Shown: positions 1 through 9,165, counted from the first letter of the stretch. The stretch is DNA of 26,483 bases from Gp6-AA40 sp050742535 (GCA_050742535.1 JBOGIQ010000043.1:1-26483); one strand, 5' to 3'. The notes: generated by a model from the letters alone, not told the origin. A program made the numbers and translations.

Positions 1-684
1 GGCCTGGACACGCAGTCGCTCCAGGCGCGCGCGGTGGCGGCGCTCTTGGAGCTGCGCCCGGCGCGAGCGGTCGAACTGCTCGCCGCGGCGCAGCGTGTTC
101 CGCTGCGTCCTCGCGATTGCCTGTCGACAATCGCCTACGACCATACGCCGCAGTACGAGATGTTCGTGGAAGTAATGAGCTTCTTCTGGCCCGACGCGAC
201 GGCGCACCCACTGTACGCACCGCAGGCGAAAACACTCGCCGATGCGTTCACCCGGCACCTGGCGGGGATTGAATCGTCGGGCGAGGCCCGGGTCGCACTG
301 CGAGCGATTATGGCCGCTGCGGTGCCGATCGAACGCCGTGACGAAGCGCTCGGCGTGTGGGCGGCGGCATTGACCGAAGTCGCCGAGAACCGGTGGAGCT
401 TCACGACGCATCTGCCGGAGTTGTGGACGGAAGTCGAGGCCGCCGTTCGGCGGCTGCAGGCCCGTGCGCCGGTCGCGGTCCGATCGGTGTTGCGGGGATT
501 CCGGGAGTTCTTCGGACGCCATGTGGCGGAAACGCGGTGCGCTGTGGCCCCGACGCCGAACGCGTTTGCGTTCGAGATGCACGTGGCGCGCGAACTGGAT
601 CTGAGGCTGGTAAGAAACGGGCTCGGAGCCCTCGGCTCCCTGGCGATCGTCCCGCTCGCGCGGCCGCACCCGACGGTCCCGTAA
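1..684 (+). CDS. Hypothetical protein, 5'-truncated by the window edge
   Basis: The reading frame is open from base 1 and ends with TAA at 682-684, so at least the last 227 residues are present. A GTG at 34 is in frame, but the frame continues upstream without a stop, so the true start is probably outside the window. The product is largely alpha-helical in composition (many Ala, Arg, Leu and Glu) with no visible signal peptide, membrane segment or catalytic motif in the visible part. It ends 21 bp before a GT-C-like gene on the same strand, which has its own Shine-Dalgarno (GGGAGG), so it may be the first visible gene of that operon. I do not recognise the family. The reading frame is well supported by length and GC-rich third positions; the function is unknown. 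Confidence 0.6.
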   Translation, partial: GLDTQSLQARAVAALLELRPARAVELLAAAQRVPLRPRDCLSTIAYDHTPQYEMFVEVMSFFWPDATAHPLYAPQAKTLADAFTRHLAGIESSGEARVALRAIMAAAVPIERRDEALGVWAAALTEVAENRWSFTTHLPELWTEVEAAVRRLQARAPVAVRSVLRGFREFFGRHVAETRCAVAPTPNAFAFEMHVARELDLRLVRNGLGALGSLAIVPLARPHPTVP

Positions 685-705
685 CCTCGCTCGGGAGGCA
701 ATCCG

Positions 706-2466
706 ATGAACCGGTATGCAGCGGCGGTCGCCGCCGTAATCGCCGTCTACGTGGCCGCGTCGGCGTTGATCTACAACCAGATCGACGAAGACGCGTACAT
801 CTACATGCGCGTCGCGGACAACCTCGCGCTCGGCCATGGCTACGTGTTCAATCCCGGCGATGCCCGGATCGAGACCGGCAGCGCGCCGCTCTGGCAGATG
901 CTTCTGCTGCTCGGCGCCGTCCTCACGGTCGACCTGACGGCGTGGGCCAAGCTGCTCGGCGTTGCCTTCGGAATCGGATGCATCCTGCTGCTGTATCGAC
1001 TGAGCCGGGAGACGCTCGCCGAGCGAGTGTCGTGGTTCGTTCCGCCGGCGATGCTCGCGCTGTCGGTGCCGTTCGTCGCGTGGATGCAACGCGGCCTCGA
1101 GTCGCCGCTGCACGTCTTCACGGTCTTGTGGCTGACGCTGTGGCTGGTGCGTCCGCCTCGGCCCGGCGCATGGGTGCTGCCCGCCGTGGTGCTGCTGCTC
1201 GGCAGACCGGAGGCGCCGTTGCTGCTGCTGCTCATACTCGCGCCGTACTTGCTCGCGCGGTGGAGGGAGTGGCGCAGCGCGGTCGTGCCCCTGGCGGTGC
1301 TGGTGGGAACGTTCTCCGCCATGATGCTGATTCGATACCTGTATTTCGACGACCTGGTCGTGAGCGCCTATTACGTCAAGCCCACAGAACTGTTCCGCGG
1401 CCAGCTGGGCCCGGCATTGCTGGCCGGGGTGGTACCGCACGCGCTACTGATACCGTTTTTCGTTTTTCTGTTCTGGCCGCGTTTGTGGACGGGACCGTGC
1501 CGGGTAGTGGCGGTCAGTTGCGGCGCCATGATGCTGTGGAGCATGCTGACCGCGGAGCTCTACAAGCCGTTCTTCCGGCACGTCATCCCAGCGCTCCCAT
1601 TCCTGTTCATCCTCGCATGCGCGGCGGTCGAGGGCGTCGCGCGGCGGTGGAGATTGCCGCGCCGAATCTGGCTGGCCGCAGCCTACGCCGTGTTGGTCGG
1701 CTTCGTGGCGCTGCAGCGCCAGGTTGCGTTGAACGGCAGGACCTTCGCGCCGAATCCAGTCCATAGCAACCTGGGCCGGTTCCTGGACGATCCGGCGCGC
1801 TTTGCCGCGTCGACGGCGGCGAAGCTCCACGATCCGTTCGCGCCGACGTGGTCCGACGACGAGGCCACCGGGGGCGGCATCGGCACGAACTATCAGGCAC
1901 TGGTCGGGCGGTTCGTGAAGTTGAATTTCCCGGCCGGCACCACACTGCTGTACGACCAGATGGGCCAGACGCCGTTTTTTGCCGGATCGGATAAGCGGTT
2001 CATCGACACGCACGGTCTGACGGATCGGACGGTGGGGTGGTGGCGCCTCTGCACGACGACGGGCGGTGCGACGCACGGCGCGATGGTGCGGATACTCGCG
2101 GCTGCCCGCGACGTGGACGCGGGGCGTGCGTGTCAGTGGGAAACCGTCGCCTCCTACCTGCTCGCGAGCGAGCCAACTGCTGTGTTGATCAACCGGGTTG
2201 CCGCTCCGCAAGCCGCGCACCGGCTGCGCATCGATCCCCGCTTTCAAGCGAGATTCGAAATGCGTTATGCGATCGGGCCGCCCAACCTGCCCGAGCTCGT
2301 CGTCGTGTTCGAACGTCGCGATTCGTCGACACGCCAGCCCGTGGTCCCGGCAGGCCTGCGGCTGTGGACGGACCCGACCCCGTTTCGCGCGCCCGCGTCG
2401 AGCTCGACGTCGATGTCCGCGGGCTCAGTCGTTCCGAAGCCGATCGGCCATCTGCGAATGCCCTGA
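706..2466 (+). CDS. GT-C-like polytopic membrane protein (putative glycosyltransferase)
   Basis: A 586-residue membrane protein with a hydrophobic first segment, then an acidic loop IDEDAYIYMR (residues 26-35) followed by LALGHGYVFNPG. This layout, a first TM helix ending in an acidic pair before Ala-Tyr and then a 'GxGxxFNPG' stretch, is characteristic of GT-C lipid-linked sugar transferases such as the AftB/ArnT-like groups. Later marks are QRGLESPL (cf. 'GLEtPL') and a YLYFDDLVVSAYYVK stretch. The C-terminal third is soluble, with LIDTHGLTD-like chemistry around 'RFIDTHGLTDRT'. About ten TM helices are apparent. By family it would move a sugar from a polyprenyl phosphate to an acceptor on the outer face of the inner membrane; the substrate cannot be read from sequence. 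The start ATG 706 has GGGAGG 7 nt upstream. It is followed after 13 bp by a second protein of the same type. Confidence 0.7.
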   Translation: MNRYAAAVAAVIAVYVAASALIYNQIDEDAYIYMRVADNLALGHGYVFNPGDARIETGSAPLWQMLLLLGAVLTVDLTAWAKLLGVAFGIGCILLLYRLSRETLAERVSWFVPPAMLALSVPFVAWMQRGLESPLHVFTVLWLTLWLVRPPRPGAWVLPAVVLLLGRPEAPLLLLLILAPYLLARWREWRSAVVPLAVLVGTFSAMMLIRYLYFDDLVVSAYYVKPTELFRGQLGPALLAGVVPHALLIPFFVFLFWPRLWTGPCRVVAVSCGAMMLWSMLTAELYKPFFRHVIPALPFLFILACAAVEGVARRWRLPRRIWLAAAYAVLVGFVALQRQVALNGRTFAPNPVHSNLGRFLDDPARFAASTAAKLHDPFAPTWSDDEATGGGIGTNYQALVGRFVKLNFPAGTTLLYDQMGQTPFFAGSDKRFIDTHGLTDRTVGWWRLCTTTGGATHGAMVRILAAARDVDAGRACQWETVASYLLASEPTAVLINRVAAPQAAHRLRIDPRFQARFEMRYAIGPPNLPELVVVFERRDSSTRQPVVPAGLRLWTDPTPFRAPASSSTSMSAGSVVPKPIGHLRMP

Positions 2467-2479
2467 GAGGAGGTTCGAC

Positions 2480-4180
2480 ATGTTCGTCGCGGACAACCGG
2501 ATTCCCAGCGTCGACCGGCCGCCGGAATCGCGCCGGCGGCGGTGGCCACGGCTGGCGTTGGTCTCGGTCGCGCTGGTCGGGGCGGCGCTTCGCGTCGGCG
2601 CCGCCTGGCGGCCGATATCGGATCTCCTCGTCGGCGCAGTCAGCGATGACGCGTTCTACTACTTCACGATCGCGCGAAACATTGTCGCTGGACAGGGCAT
2701 TACGTTCGACGGAGAACGTGTCACGAACGGCTTCCACCCGCTCTGGCTGGCGATCGTCACAGGACTTGCCGCGATCGTCCCTGACCGCGAGACACTGGTG
2801 CACGCCGCGTTGACGGTGTCGGCGCTGCTCGGCGCCGCGACTGCCGTCGTCATTTACGCGGTCATCGCGCGGCTGACCGGCAATCTGTGGGCGGCGGTGC
2901 TTGGCAGTGCGTTCTACGCGCTGCACCCGTACCTCATCACGGAATCCGTCAACGGTCTGGAGACGCAGTTGGCGGTGTTCGCCTTCGCGGTGACCGTGCT
3001 GCTCTTCGTACGGCTGCACACCTCGCATCCGGTAGAACGCCGCCACTACCTGGCACTCGGAGTCGCCACGGGCCTGACGGTTCTTGCCCGCACGGATATG
3101 GCTCTCGCGTTGGCACCGATGCTGGTGTGGACGGCCGTCCGGCAGCGCGCGCATACCACGTCCTGGCTCCCGGGCGCCGTGGCGGCATTCGCGATCGTGG
3201 CGCCCTGGCTGGTCTGGATGCTCGCGTCCTTCGGTACGGTGATCCAGGTGAGCGGCATCGCCGTGCCGGATTTTGCGCGTCAGCGGTTCCTGGAAATCAA
3301 CGGCGACGCGATTGGGACACAGCTGCTGCGGTCCCTCTCGGTCACGTCGCAGGCCTTGTTTCGCCAGCTGCCCGATCTGTACTTCGCGCCGGTGCCGTGG
3401 CTGCGTCTACCCGTTCTCGCCGCCCTCGCGCTTGGCGTGGCGTCGATGATTCGCGTCCCCATGCCGGTCGGAGCCGTCCATCGGCGCAACCTGCGGCTGC
3501 TGGCGCCGGCAGCCGCCGGCGTTCTCCTGACGCTGCTGTTTCACACAGCTGTCCGCTGGCATGTTCGCGAATGGTATTTCGCCGCCGTCCCGCCGCTCGT
3601 GGCCATGGGTCTTGGTGCAGCGCTTGCCCGCGCCACGTGGCGGCGATCCGGACGAGGTGTCGCGCTGACATACGCCGGGGGCGTGCTGGTGATCGCAGCG
3701 CTCTACGGCCCGTGGCAGGCAGCCGCGTTCGCCCAGCCGCTGCCGCACAAGCGCAACATGCTCGAGACGGCCCGCTGGATCGCTGGCAACGTGCCTCAGG
3801 ACGCGTCGATCGGCTCCTTCAACGCCGGAATCTTCGGCTACTTCAGCGAGAGGAAGGTCGTCAACCTCGATGGCGTGGTGAACGAGGATGCCTACCGCGC
3901 CAGAAAGGCCGGCCGCATGCTGGAGTACGTCTGCGTCGAGGCGCCCGTTACGCACCTGGTCGACGTCAACATCTCGCGGCAATGGAATCACGTCTCATGT
4001 CCGGGAGACGATCCGTGCCGTTCGTTTGAAACGATTACGACCATCGGCACGAAGCTGGGGTACCTCGGCGGAGGGCAACTGGACGTTCTCGCTCTTAAGA
4101 CATCGGCCGGGCGCTGTTCGGAGCTGCCCCGAGCTGCGACCGTGGACGAACCGGCTGCCGCCTCCGGTACGGCGCACTAA
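2480..4180 (+). CDS. GT-C-like polytopic membrane protein, second tandem member
   Basis: A 566-residue protein related in design to the preceding one: a basic N-terminus, a TM helix, then the acidic motif VSDDAFYYF (D56, D57) and GQGITFDGERVTNGFHPLW, followed by many TM helices, with NGLETQLAVF matching the conserved Gly-Leu-Glu. The C-terminal soluble part contains GIFGYFSERKVVNLDGVVN, a pattern recurring in this family. The likely role is a polyprenyl-phosphate-sugar-dependent transferase in the inner membrane; donor and acceptor are unknown. I chose ATG 2480 because AGAGGAGG lies 6 nt upstream and it begins 13 bp after the previous stop. The frame is open back to 2198, but that part lies inside the upstream gene. 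The last 86 bp overlap the 3' end of the convergent TPR gene. The two genes are evidently co-transcribed. Confidence 0.75.
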   Translation: MFVADNRIPSVDRPPESRRRRWPRLALVSVALVGAALRVGAAWRPISDLLVGAVSDDAFYYFTIARNIVAGQGITFDGERVTNGFHPLWLAIVTGLAAIVPDRETLVHAALTVSALLGAATAVVIYAVIARLTGNLWAAVLGSAFYALHPYLITESVNGLETQLAVFAFAVTVLLFVRLHTSHPVERRHYLALGVATGLTVLARTDMALALAPMLVWTAVRQRAHTTSWLPGAVAAFAIVAPWLVWMLASFGTVIQVSGIAVPDFARQRFLEINGDAIGTQLLRSLSVTSQALFRQLPDLYFAPVPWLRLPVLAALALGVASMIRVPMPVGAVHRRNLRLLAPAAAGVLLTLLFHTAVRWHVREWYFAAVPPLVAMGLGAALARATWRRSGRGVALTYAGGVLVIAALYGPWQAAAFAQPLPHKRNMLETARWIAGNVPQDASIGSFNAGIFGYFSERKVVNLDGVVNEDAYRARKAGRMLEYVCVEAPVTHLVDVNISRQWNHVSCPGDDPCRSFETITTIGTKLGYLGGGQLDVLALKTSAGRCSELPRAATVDEPAAASGTAH

Positions 4181-5678
4181 GGCCGGCACGCGCCGCCGGC
4201 ACGATGTCCTCCTTCGCGAACTCGTCGAGGATTCGCCTGTAGAGATCCTTCGCCTCATCGCGACGGCCGCCGACATCTGCGGCGCGCGCCGCGTAGAGCA
4301 GCGCCTCCGCCCTCAGCCAGGGCGGCGCCGAGCGGTTGTCGGCGACAGTCATGAGCTCGTGCCGGGCGCGGTCCGTCAGTCCCTGCAGGAACGTGAGGTG
4401 GCCGATTCTGAATCGCACCTGCGCATCGTTCGGATATCGCTGGTCGACGAGCTGGTAGGCAGCACTCGCCTCGTCCCATCGTCCCGCCGCGGCCAACCGG
4501 TTTCCGGGGATCAATGCCGCGTACACCCTCGCCACGCCCGATCTGCGACGCGTCTCGATCCAGGAGAGTCGCCGATCCGCATCCTTGTGGAATTCCTTCC
4601 ACGCGCCCGTCGCCCTGACGCGTCGGACGTCTTCGACGGCCCGTCCATCGTCGAGCAACGCACGGACCATCGCGCGCGCTAGGAGCGCCCGTGGCACTTC
4701 GCGCCAGAACCTTCGCGGATTGGCGTCGATGATTTGCGTGATGGCGGCGATGGCCTCGTCCATCCGCCACTGCTGTACGCGGGCGTTTGCCAGCCCGAGG
4801 CGTGCGCGATACTTCCCGATACGCTCGTCGCCGTGGCGGTCCTCGCGGGCGATAACCGCTTCGAACCGGGTGGCAGCGGCGGCGTATTCTTCGATCGCGG
4901 GCCGCAGGTAGATGTCGGCGAACGCGAGCTGCACCATGGAACTTGCCGGGTACTGCGCCGCCAGCCGTTCAGCGACGGCAACGGCATCGTCGGGGCGAGG
5001 CTCGAACGTGGCGTAGATATCGGTCAGCGCCAGGCCGGCGAGCAGCCCGAAACGCTTCCCGCTCCTGTGCGCCAGTTCGATCTGCTTCAAGCCTTGGGCA
5101 CGGTCGCCGCCAGGCAGGAACAGCAGGACGCGGATAGCCTTGACGACCGATGGCGCGAGATCCACGTAGTAGTTGTAGATGCCGAGCGGAAGGTACGCGT
5201 CGGCGCGATCGGGCCAGCGCTCGATATAGGCCTCGGCGTATCGTTTCATTCTCGCCCCGTCGCGTGCCGCGCCAAGGACGCCTTCGTCCAGGCCGAGGCG
5301 GTACTGCGCCCGCAGCAGGTAGCCACTGGCGAGGTACAACAACGCCTCGTCGTCGGTCCGCGTACGCGAGTAGCGATGTTCGGCGTCGGCGAGGAAGGCA
5401 TCGATGGCGCCTTTGAACTTCGCCTGCAGTGACGGATCGGCATCAGTCTGGTGCTTGAACACGATCAAACCTCCGAACCGCGCGGCCAAATCGCGAGGCG
5501 CGCGGGCCACGAGCCGCGCGAATTGTTGCTCCGCGCCGTCCACGTCTCCGGCGTAGAACTGCTGATACGCGGCGTCAACCAGGTCCGGTGTCTGCGCGCT
5601 CGGCCGCGCACCCAGGGCGACCAAGAGCAGCAGCGCGATGCTGGCGATTCGTGACCGTCTGACGCGTGCGCGCGTCAT
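4095..5678 (-). CDS. Secreted/periplasmic TPR-repeat protein
   Basis: 527 residues. The N-terminus (MTRARVRRSRIASIALLLLV, ending near ARPSAQ) is a clear Sec signal peptide. The mature part is built of TPR-like helical pairs: AAYQQFYAGDVDGAEQQFAR, AEAYIERWPDRADAYLPLG, AAAGRWDEASAAYQLV and others spread along the chain, so it is probably a protein-interaction scaffold in the periplasm. The start ATG (complement of 5676-5678) overlaps the stop of the upstream ADOP permease gene in an ATGA arrangement, which implies translational coupling. The frame is open to 6314, but that extension lies wholly inside the permease gene and has no export signal. The last 86 bp overlap the convergent GT-C gene, and the C-terminal ~28 residues, rich in Arg and Pro, are encoded there and look like a read-through tail. 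The partner is unknown; linkage suggests it works with the permease. Confidence 0.8.
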   Translation of the reverse strand: MTRARVRRSRIASIALLLLVALGARPSAQTPDLVDAAYQQFYAGDVDGAEQQFARLVARAPRDLAARFGGLIVFKHQTDADPSLQAKFKGAIDAFLADAEHRYSRTRTDDEALLYLASGYLLRAQYRLGLDEGVLGAARDGARMKRYAEAYIERWPDRADAYLPLGIYNYYVDLAPSVVKAIRVLLFLPGGDRAQGLKQIELAHRSGKRFGLLAGLALTDIYATFEPRPDDAVAVAERLAAQYPASSMVQLAFADIYLRPAIEEYAAAATRFEAVIAREDRHGDERIGKYRARLGLANARVQQWRMDEAIAAITQIIDANPRRFWREVPRALLARAMVRALLDDGRAVEDVRRVRATGAWKEFHKDADRRLSWIETRRRSGVARVYAALIPGNRLAAAGRWDEASAAYQLVDQRYPNDAQVRFRIGHLTFLQGLTDRARHELMTVADNRSAPPWLRAEALLYAARAADVGGRRDEAKDLYRRILDEFAKEDIVPAARAGLSAPYRRRQPVRPRSQLGAAPNSARPMS

Positions 5679-8098
5679 TGCTGTCGCAGCCCCACGGCCG
5701 GATCGAGTCGGGCCGCTCGCCACGCTGGAATGAACGACGCGGCGATCGCGACGCCAAACATCACTCCCGCCGCTGCGACGAACGACACGACGTTCGGCGG
5801 GGCCAGGACCAGGCCCGACGCGCGCATGATTCCATTCAACGCGGCGGCGACAATGAATCCGAGGGCGATGCCGATTGACCCGAGCGTCGCGCCGACCGCA
5901 ACGAACCGCCGTGTGACTTCGTGGGATGTCGCGCCCATTGCCGTCCGGATGCCGATCTCGTGCGTGCGGGTCCGCACCGTGTATGCAACCAGGCCATACA
6001 CACCCACTCCAGCGAGGCCCGCCGCGATGAGCCCGATCGCCCCAAGAATCCGGGCCACCGTTTCGAATAACGCCACCGCAGAACGGGTTTGGTCGGTCAG
6101 CAGGCCGGACTCCACAATCGGCAGCGACGCATCGACCTGTTCCGCGGCCGCGCGGATCAACGCGATCGTCGAGGAAACGTCGACTGCCGTCCGTACCTGC
6201 AGGGTCATCACCGGCGCATGCACCTGCGTGAAAGGCAGATACACATATGGGCGAGGTGCCTCGTCGAGGCGCGCGTACTTGATGTCGCGCGCGACACCGA
6301 CGATCGTGAGCCATTTGTGATCTGTCCGAACACGTCGGCCAACCGCCGCCTCGGTGTTGCCCCAGAATCGCCGGGCAAATGTCTCATTGATTACGGCAAC
6401 CGGACGACTCGCGTCAGTATCCCGGCGATCGAATTCGCGACCGCTGACGACCGGAATGCGCAGCGTGCGAAAGTAGTCGGGACTGACGATGTTCAGGGCG
6501 AAAGTCAGGTCCTCATCGCGGCGACGTTGATACCCTTCCGGCTCGAAGTTCGAGTTCTGCCAGTCGAAGAGCGTCAGGGGCAGGGACACCGCCAGGGCCG
6601 CCGCATCGACGCTCGGGCTCGCGCGAACCGCATCGAGCAATTGTTGGTAGCCCACGCGACCGCTCTGCTCGTCGTGCGTGGCAGCCTGCAGCGGAACCGT
6701 CGCCCAGGTAACGGCATCGGCCTCGAAGCCGAGGTCGGCGCGTCGCGCGTCGTCGAGCATTTGCACGGCAAGCCCCGTTCCGACGAGCAACGTCAACGAG
6801 ACGGCTATTTGCGAGACCACGAGCCATGTCCTCAGCAGGCTGGTCGATCGCGCTTGCGGCGGCAGGTGGCCCTTCATCACCGATGCAGGATCCACCCGGG
6901 AGAGCCGCAGCGCTGGTCCCAGCCCGTACGCGAACGCGCAGAGAGAGCCCAGCGCGAGCGTAAAAACAACGACGAATCGGTCCGGCTCCACGTTGAAGTA
7001 CAAGGGCAACGGAACGCTCGCCGCGGCGCCGCCGAGGAACGGTTCCGCGTACTGCGGAAGCAAGAATCCGACGAGCGCGCCAGGCATCGCCAGGACCAGG
7101 CTTTCGATCGTCAGCTGGCGGACGATCTGGCCGCGGGTCGCGCCGAGCGCGAAGCGGGCGGCGATCTCCCCGCGCCGGTGGATACTGCGGACGAGCACGA
7201 GGCCAGCCACGTTCGCGCACACGCCGATCAGCAGCAGCGCGGCCATCGTGCCCACGACGGTTACGGCTGGCGACATGTACGTCTGGGCGCCGTAGGGCCA
7301 TTTTCCGATGGGGACGAGCGTCGCGCGTTCGCCCTGCCAGTCCATCGGACGCGACTTCGCCAGTTCACCAGACATCTGCGCCACGTGCGCCTCGGCTCGT
7401 GCGTGATTGACGCCGGATGGCAGCCGCATGAACGCGTGGACGTTCCGATTGTCGCTGTCGAGCCAGTTCAGACCGGTCAGCTGCGGGTGCGTCGTCACCG
7501 GTATGAACAGATCCGTCGCCAGGCCGACGATGGCACTGCGGAAATCGGGGTGGGTGACGCCGACGATGGTCGCCGGGCGCGCGTTGACGAGAATCGTTCG
7601 ACCGATGACTCCCGGATCCGCGCCGAACGCCCGGCGCCACAGGCCGTCGGAGAGTACGGTGACGGGACTCGCGCTGCGGGCGGCTTCGTCCGAACGCTGA
7701 AGCGGCCGCCCAAGTTGCGTCGAGACGCCGAGCGTGTGGAAGTAGTTACCGGAGACGAACTCGGCGAACGCGCGCTGGCCGTGCGAGGCGCGCCCGAGAA
7801 TCACGGGCTGGGCCGACCAGGATGCCAAATCCGCGTAGGCGTGATCGCGTAAGTACTCGTAGTCCCGGAACGACAACGGCGACAGTTGGCCGCCACTCGT
7901 CGTGGCGCCGACATAGTAGAGCGACCGCGAATCCGGGACGCCCGCCAGCGGCGCCAGCCAGAGGGCCTTGAAGAGGCTGAACGTGATGACGTTCGCGGCG
8001 ATTCCGAATGCCAGGACGGCGATGATGACCAGCGAATGAGCAGCGTCGCGGGTCAAGAGCCGAAACGCGTAGCGGATCTCGCGAAGGAAGTCGATCAC
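5675..8098 (-). CDS. ADOP-family orphan ABC permease (MacB_PCD/FtsX repeats)
   Basis: 807 residues with the duplicated MacB_PCD + FtsX layout of the acidobacterial duplicated orphan permeases (TIGR03434). The N-terminus MIDFLREIRYAFRLLTRD is followed by TM1 with FGIAANVITFSLF (cf. 'GIGANTAIFSL'), a large periplasmic domain (about 50-280), three TM helices, a re-entry TM near LRTWLVVSQIAVSLTLLVGT (about 425), a second periplasmic domain (PVVSGREFDRRD; FARRFWG) and a closing trio of TM helices ending in PAWRAARLDPAVGLRQQ. No ATPase gene is adjacent, hence 'orphan'. MacB-like permeases transmit ATPase movement to periplasmic partners rather than moving substrate through a pore. The start is GTG at 8098, 16 bp after the TIGR03435 gene; the spacing and the family-typical N-terminus support it although the Shine-Dalgarno is weak. 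It is the middle gene of a three-gene operon. Confidence 0.92.
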   Translation of the reverse strand: MIDFLREIRYAFRLLTRDAAHSLVIIAVLAFGIAANVITFSLFKALWLAPLAGVPDSRSLYYVGATTSGGQLSPLSFRDYEYLRDHAYADLASWSAQPVILGRASHGQRAFAEFVSGNYFHTLGVSTQLGRPLQRSDEAARSASPVTVLSDGLWRRAFGADPGVIGRTILVNARPATIVGVTHPDFRSAIVGLATDLFIPVTTHPQLTGLNWLDSDNRNVHAFMRLPSGVNHARAEAHVAQMSGELAKSRPMDWQGERATLVPIGKWPYGAQTYMSPAVTVVGTMAALLLIGVCANVAGLVLVRSIHRRGEIAARFALGATRGQIVRQLTIESLVLAMPGALVGFLLPQYAEPFLGGAAASVPLPLYFNVEPDRFVVVFTLALGSLCAFAYGLGPALRLSRVDPASVMKGHLPPQARSTSLLRTWLVVSQIAVSLTLLVGTGLAVQMLDDARRADLGFEADAVTWATVPLQAATHDEQSGRVGYQQLLDAVRASPSVDAAALAVSLPLTLFDWQNSNFEPEGYQRRRDEDLTFALNIVSPDYFRTLRIPVVSGREFDRRDTDASRPVAVINETFARRFWGNTEAAVGRRVRTDHKWLTIVGVARDIKYARLDEAPRPYVYLPFTQVHAPVMTLQVRTAVDVSSTIALIRAAAEQVDASLPIVESGLLTDQTRSAVALFETVARILGAIGLIAAGLAGVGVYGLVAYTVRTRTHEIGIRTAMGATSHEVTRRFVAVGATLGSIGIALGFIVAAALNGIMRASGLVLAPPNVVSFVAAAGVMFGVAIAASFIPAWRAARLDPAVGLRQQ

Positions 8099-8114
8099 CC
8101 GTTCCGTCCAGACG

Positions 8115-8954
8115 TCAATTCTCCTTCAGGGGGTCGACGCGCTCGACGATCAGCGCCTCCAGGTCCTCCTTATAGGGCTCGAGCTTCAATCCGAGCTGCT
8201 CTTCGACCGCCGTGAACAGAGACGGTCGCGCAAATACCGGCGACGCCGGATCGATCTCCACGCCCGCGGGCTGGCGCGCCGGATCGGGAGCGAACGACAG
8301 GTCGACATCGAATCGACCCGTCAAACCCGTCTTGTCGATCACCGTCTGTCCGAGCGTCAGCGCAAGGATCACTGCCATCTGTGGCAGGGGAGTGCCGACA
8401 AGCCACACGCGACCGGGACCACCGCCGGGGCGTGGGCCGCACGCGACGGCCGTCGGCGAAGGCTTGACCTCTGGGCCTCCCCGGCCTCCCGGCGGCGCCG
8501 CGCATTCGACCGTCGATTGTTTGAGCTGCGGACCGAGCGTTCCATCCTTCCGCGCGAGCACCAGTGCGTAGGCGGGAAAGGGTCGTTTCTCCTTGCGGGC
8601 GACGAGGTTGAACCGCTCGACAAGCAACGCCTGCAGCATCGGGCGCAACTCGCCCGAGGGAACCTCGGTGGCCGTCTTCGCGACGATGTCGAAGCGATCG
8701 GTGGTTATCCAGCTCGGGCCGCCGACAATGCGGAAAGGCTGATTGATTTCGTAGGCGAGTTGTAGGATCGTGCGAAAGGGCTGGTTGATGATGTTCACCC
8801 CATTGGGCAGCACCTGGACCGTCGCCTGATTCGCGCCCGACATGTTCCGTTTCACCGACGCGACCTCGAACGTCTTGCGAGCGTCCTGTGCGACCGCGAC
8901 TGCGCCGCTTCCGACGGCGATTGCGATGATGAGCATTCCGGACTGAAACTTCAT
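8115..8954 (-). CDS. TIGR03435 family secreted protein (copy 1)
   Basis: 279 residues beginning with a signal peptide (MKFQSGMLIIAIAVGSGAVAVAQ) and then the family signature TFEVASVKRN. Further family marks are NQPFRTILQLAYEI, IVGGPSWITTDRFDIVAK, MLQALLVERFNLVARKEKR, YALVLARKDGTLGPQLKQS, a Gly/Pro-rich low-complexity stretch, VIDKTGLTGRFDVDLSF and RPSLFTAVEEQLGLKLEPYK. TIGR03435 is a family expanded in Solibacter and other soil acidobacteria; no biochemical function is established to my knowledge. The ATG has a strong GAGGGGGG Shine-Dalgarno. This copy differs from the other three in the window: it heads an operon with an ADOP permease and a TPR protein and lacks the shared TACAAT promoter. 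Its C-terminus ends VERVDPLKEN instead of the usual '..RPTPD'. Confidence 0.93.
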   Translation of the reverse strand: MKFQSGMLIIAIAVGSGAVAVAQDARKTFEVASVKRNMSGANQATVQVLPNGVNIINQPFRTILQLAYEINQPFRIVGGPSWITTDRFDIVAKTATEVPSGELRPMLQALLVERFNLVARKEKRPFPAYALVLARKDGTLGPQLKQSTVECAAPPGGRGGPEVKPSPTAVACGPRPGGGPGRVWLVGTPLPQMAVILALTLGQTVIDKTGLTGRFDVDLSFAPDPARQPAGVEIDPASPVFARPSLFTAVEEQLGLKLEPYKEDLEALIVERVDPLKEN

Positions 8955-9165
8955 ACGCGCCCCCTCACCATGTCAGCCATGGACGGTGTCATTACCTCCA
9001 GTGACGGTACTCCGGTCCCTAAGCACACGTCGTACCACGCCTGGTGACCAATGGCGGCGACGATTCGCCTGGACATTCAGCTGTCGGACAAACACCGACG
9101 AGCTCTAGGAATACGCCTCCTGTCGGTGCGCCGAGAGAGGACCACGTGAGGAGCGAAGCCGGTTG
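8955..9165. promoter_or_regulatory. Divergent intergenic region with palindromic operator candidate
   Basis: This gap of 211 bp separates the leftward TIGR03435 operon from the rightward response-regulator gene and must hold both promoters. At 9083-9099 there is a perfect inverted repeat GTCGG-N7-CCGAC, part of TGTCGGACAAACACCGAC (9082-9099). A closely similar string occurs upstream of the second kinase gene (10876-10893; 16 of 18 bases equal). A lone half-site TGTCGG recurs at 9121. A NarL/FixJ-type regulator typically binds such dyads, so the adjacent response regulator is the natural candidate. Its position would allow control of both divergent genes. No convincing -35/-10 pair could be assigned. 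Confidence 0.45.

Noticed and set aside
2198..2479. N-terminal extension of the second GT-C protein
   Set aside because: It overlaps the end of the first GT-C gene in another frame; ATG 2480 has a strong Shine-Dalgarno and a normal family N-terminus.
5679..6314. Longer reading of the TPR protein starting at 6314 (minus strand)
   Set aside because: This part lies entirely within the ADOP permease coding region, has no domain or export signal, and the ATG at 5678 begins a clear signal peptide.
6089..7852. 587-residue plus-strand ORF opposite the ADOP permease
   Set aside because: A GC-rich antisense shadow of a well-recognised permease; no motif of its own.
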